Virus record (IMG/VR): IMGVR_UViG_3300017786_000018
Coordinates: 1-45,782 of that record
Length of the DNA stretch: 45,782 bases
Source of the DNA: a virus
Reading direction: 5' to 3' (one strand)
Positions 44,901 through 45,782 of this stretch are shown one piece after another. Positions within the stretch are counted from its first letter, which is position 1, and each line of letters opens with the position of its first letter. The notes under the pieces are model-generated. The model saw only the letters and a list, made by a program, of their open reading frames with translations, had not been told where the DNA came from and ran no database searches. The translations under genes and the position numbers were made by a program.

Positions 44901-45782
44901 ATAATGTCACACTTGGTGCTCAACTAACAGTTACTGGCACAACCGAGTTTAATAATACTGTTGATGTTGATGCTAACTTCGCTGTAAGAAGTGGTAGCAC
45001 TGATAAGATGACCGTTGCCTCTTCTTCAGGTAACATTGCAACTGACGGCACACTGGTTGTTCAAGGTCAAACAACTATTAATGACTCTCTGATTGTTGAT
45101 GCTGCTAACGAAGTCTTCTCCATCAGAAATGGATCTGCGGTTGAGAAGTTTGGTGTTGATGCTGATAACGGCAATACAAATATCATCGGTACATTGACCG
45201 TTGGTGATGCAACTCAGATTAATGACACCTTGGGTGTATCTGGTGTTGTCACTTTCACAAGAAACACACAGCAGACCTTAACTGGTTCTTATGCTGCTGA
45301 TGGTGCATTCCAATTGACTGGTGGTGCTGCTATTGGTAAGAACCTTGCAGTTAGTGGTGATGCTAGAGTCTATGGTGGCACTGAATTAACAGGTGCTCTA
45401 GACCTTAACAATAGTGCAGACATCTCTGGTGCTCTAGTAACTCATGATGATGTTACTATCACTGCAGATAACAAAACATTTGCTATTCAAAATGCATCTG
45501 CTGCGAACAAGTTAACTGTAGATACTGATAACGGTAACACTGATATTCGTGGCACCTTAGACATCGGTGGTGATGTAACTGCTGAGTCTAATCTTACTGT
45601 TACTGGAAACCTTACTATCAATGGAACAACCACTACTGTCAATTCTACGGTCACAACTCTCGATGACCCTATTATTACTGTGGGTGGTGACACAGCACCA
45701 ACGTCTAACGACGCTAAGGATCGTGGTGTTGAATTCCGTTATTACGACGGCTCTGCGAAAATTGGTTTCTTCGGATACGATA
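41954..45782 (+). CDS. Tail fibre with Mtd-like N-terminal domain, 3' end missing
   Basis: Open from ATG 41954 to the window end (1276 complete codons), so the C-terminal receptor-binding part is not seen. The first 50 residues (RIQLRRGGAQEWANSNPTLAQGELGIELDT, then KIGDGVSAWNTL) match the N-terminal domain found in major tropism determinant and many phage fibres. It continues with IIGNASTAARLASSRQITL, a common fibre stalk motif. From about residue 700 on there are many 15-25 residue stalk repeats such as NTNIEGTLTADG, NTDIQGTLDVAG, FAVRSGTTDKFF and LTGALDLNN. A TTTVNST...DDPIITLGGDTAPT...DRGVEFRYYD block occurs twice, about 2 kb apart. The upstream late promoter and terminator make it a separate late transcript. 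Confidence 0.88.
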   Translation, partial: MANRIQLRRGGAQEWANSNPTLAQGELGIELDTGRFKIGDGVSAWNTLRYERPVESVSNTANTLVQRDADGNFSAGTITATIIGNASTAARLASSRQITLGQDLTGSAIFDGSTNITINAALDLIATLPHYDGTVTASGTYTKVTVDSKGRISNAETPTNIAAYGLDGTVEGQSAQPYDLDLAAIAGLTTTGMLARASGGNMQTRTITGNSGRISINDGDGVSGNPTIDLITTTISAGDYNTESLTSVAGSQTVNATKLSVDAYGRLTSATTVPIATAVEGTTALDYAAGTVYVRYDIIKNASKVYQAITGVAAGQGAPTHDDTSDAGGWRYLAAETTEQKGLASFAQEDFDVSAGGHVVIAAAGVDNTQLQNNRVSFADGSAVEHFELDQELTATTGYRGFNRLNYIKVNDASGNLLVGANNTGDGGAGELDINVRSYFSDPDITLDGAAAQTLDKTGDGNLTFQLTQDTATNRNLNILTTNAGSGTSNIIITAEDTVQISASEAAGKVHVEDLRIQANYLGGTGDIFIDPNDDRDVSGLVTIRGNLQVDGTTTTVNSTTTTLDDPIITLGGDTAPTLDDNKDRGVEFRYYDTEARLGFFGWDTDYADLAAHEGGFRFLHAATNTSEVYGGTDSGIIAGNLKLTSGTASTTNTTGDLVVAGGVGITGAVNIGGLLDVDSTLRVTSTSRFDDNMVLQGASKTLQLNNGSGTTKIEFQSTTGNASIAGVTDITGNLNVNTNKFNVVAASGNTAIAGTLGVTLGTTLTGALDLNNNANISGLVHLESVDEPDILSGAPHSIQNADYGALRVDGGGYFDKNVLFNGDIFLNGDFNQQEDATENYGLRNYLSVRYKMRTGSVAAYTPSYSNHNTSNLRVFGGAGVNTTLHVGGIGNGEGLFVGKKNNSDTIKFSVLGATGNTDIQGTLDVAGNSEFNGTVDVDADFAVRSGTTDKFFVDNVTGNTNIEGTLTADGHTELNSTLNVDNNVTLGAQLTVTGTTEFNNTVDVDANFAVRSGSTDKMTVASSSGNIATDGTLVVQGQTTINDSLIVDAANEVFSIRNGSAVEKFGVDADNGNTNIIGTLTVGDATQINDTLGVSGVVTFTRNTQQTLTGSYAADGAFQLTGGAAIGKNLAVSGDARVYGGTELTGALDLNNSADISGALVTHDDVTITADNKTFAIQNASAANKLTVDTDNGNTDIRGTLDIGGDVTAESNLTVTGNLTINGTTTTVNSTVTTLDDPIITVGGDTAPTSNDAKDRGVEFRYYDGSAKIGFFGYD
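43607..43770 (+). repeat. Fibre TTTVNST block, copy 1
   Basis: Encodes TTTVNSTTTTLDDPIITLGG, then DTAPT, KDRGVEFRYYD and GFFGWD. A second copy begins at 45623 with the same order of motifs and substitutions in between. This is the structural block seen before trimeric stalk repeats; its recurrence implies a duplicated fibre segment. Confidence 0.75.
45623..45782 (+). repeat. Fibre TTTVNST block, copy 2 (cut by window end)
   Basis: Matches copy 1 at 43607: TTTVNSTVTTLDDPIITVGG, then KDRGVEFRYYD and GFFGYD. The window ends inside the copy. Confidence 0.75.

Noticed and set aside
41954-45782. Diversity-generating retroelement, suggested by the Mtd-like N-terminal domain
   Set aside because: No reverse transcriptase, template repeat or variable lectin end is in the window; the N-terminal domain is common in ordinary fibres.

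Overview
The window looks like part of the late structural region of a T4-like cyanomyovirus, probably infecting marine Synechococcus or Prochlorococcus. Four things point this way. The baseplate order PAAR tip, gp25, gp6, a gp7-position protein, gp8 matches the T4 family. T4-type late promoter cores of the form NATAAATA sit at gene boundaries. There is a set of tightly overlapping tiny genes of a kind I associate with cyanophages. The base composition is AT-rich, and every gene I accept is on the + strand. No photosynthesis, replication or packaging gene is present.

Layout. Bases 1-1174 hold six short, overlapping genes of unknown function; the first is cut by the window edge. Bases 1175-1800 are the only regulatory island. 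It has a 10-bp inverted repeat made of two cyanobacterial-type DnaA-box sequences, two near-perfect sigma-70 promoters (TTGACA/TATAAT with 17- and 18-base spacers), one small gene between them, and a foldable untranslated leader. Bases 1800-2440 hold three more small genes, one resembling an AbrB/MazE swapped-hairpin protein. Bases 2424-8555 carry a 923-aa virion protein, a PAAR-like tip protein, a 48-aa basic protein, a 52-aa protein, gp25 and gp6.

Bases 8564-27091 are one uninterrupted 6175-codon gene between gp6 and gp8, where T4 has gene 7. Its ends look like a cyanophage baseplate/fibre protein. Its middle is packed with imported modules: GxGY beta repeats, a YHYH domain, a propeller-like stretch, two LamG lectin folds, helical repeats, a CBM-like domain and INGVLQ-type beta modules. 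It is followed by a 409-aa fibre-like protein ending in a cupredoxin domain with an apparently complete type-1 copper site, a 1380-aa protein with a second such site and a split YHYH domain, gp8, a 2446-aa DUF4815-type protein, two coiled-coil small proteins, a rho-independent terminator, a late promoter, and a fibre gene that runs off the right end.

Working model. The late genes would build the baseplate wedge (gp25, gp6, gp7-like, gp8), the central tip (PAAR) and the adsorption apparatus. The same beta modules recur in at least five adjacent virion genes, which suggests module shuffling. The most unusual feature is the pair of amicyanin-like His-Cys-His-Met sites in virion proteins, with metal-ligand-less relatives of the same fold in the neighbours. 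No tool was run; family names rest on recognised motifs and gene order.
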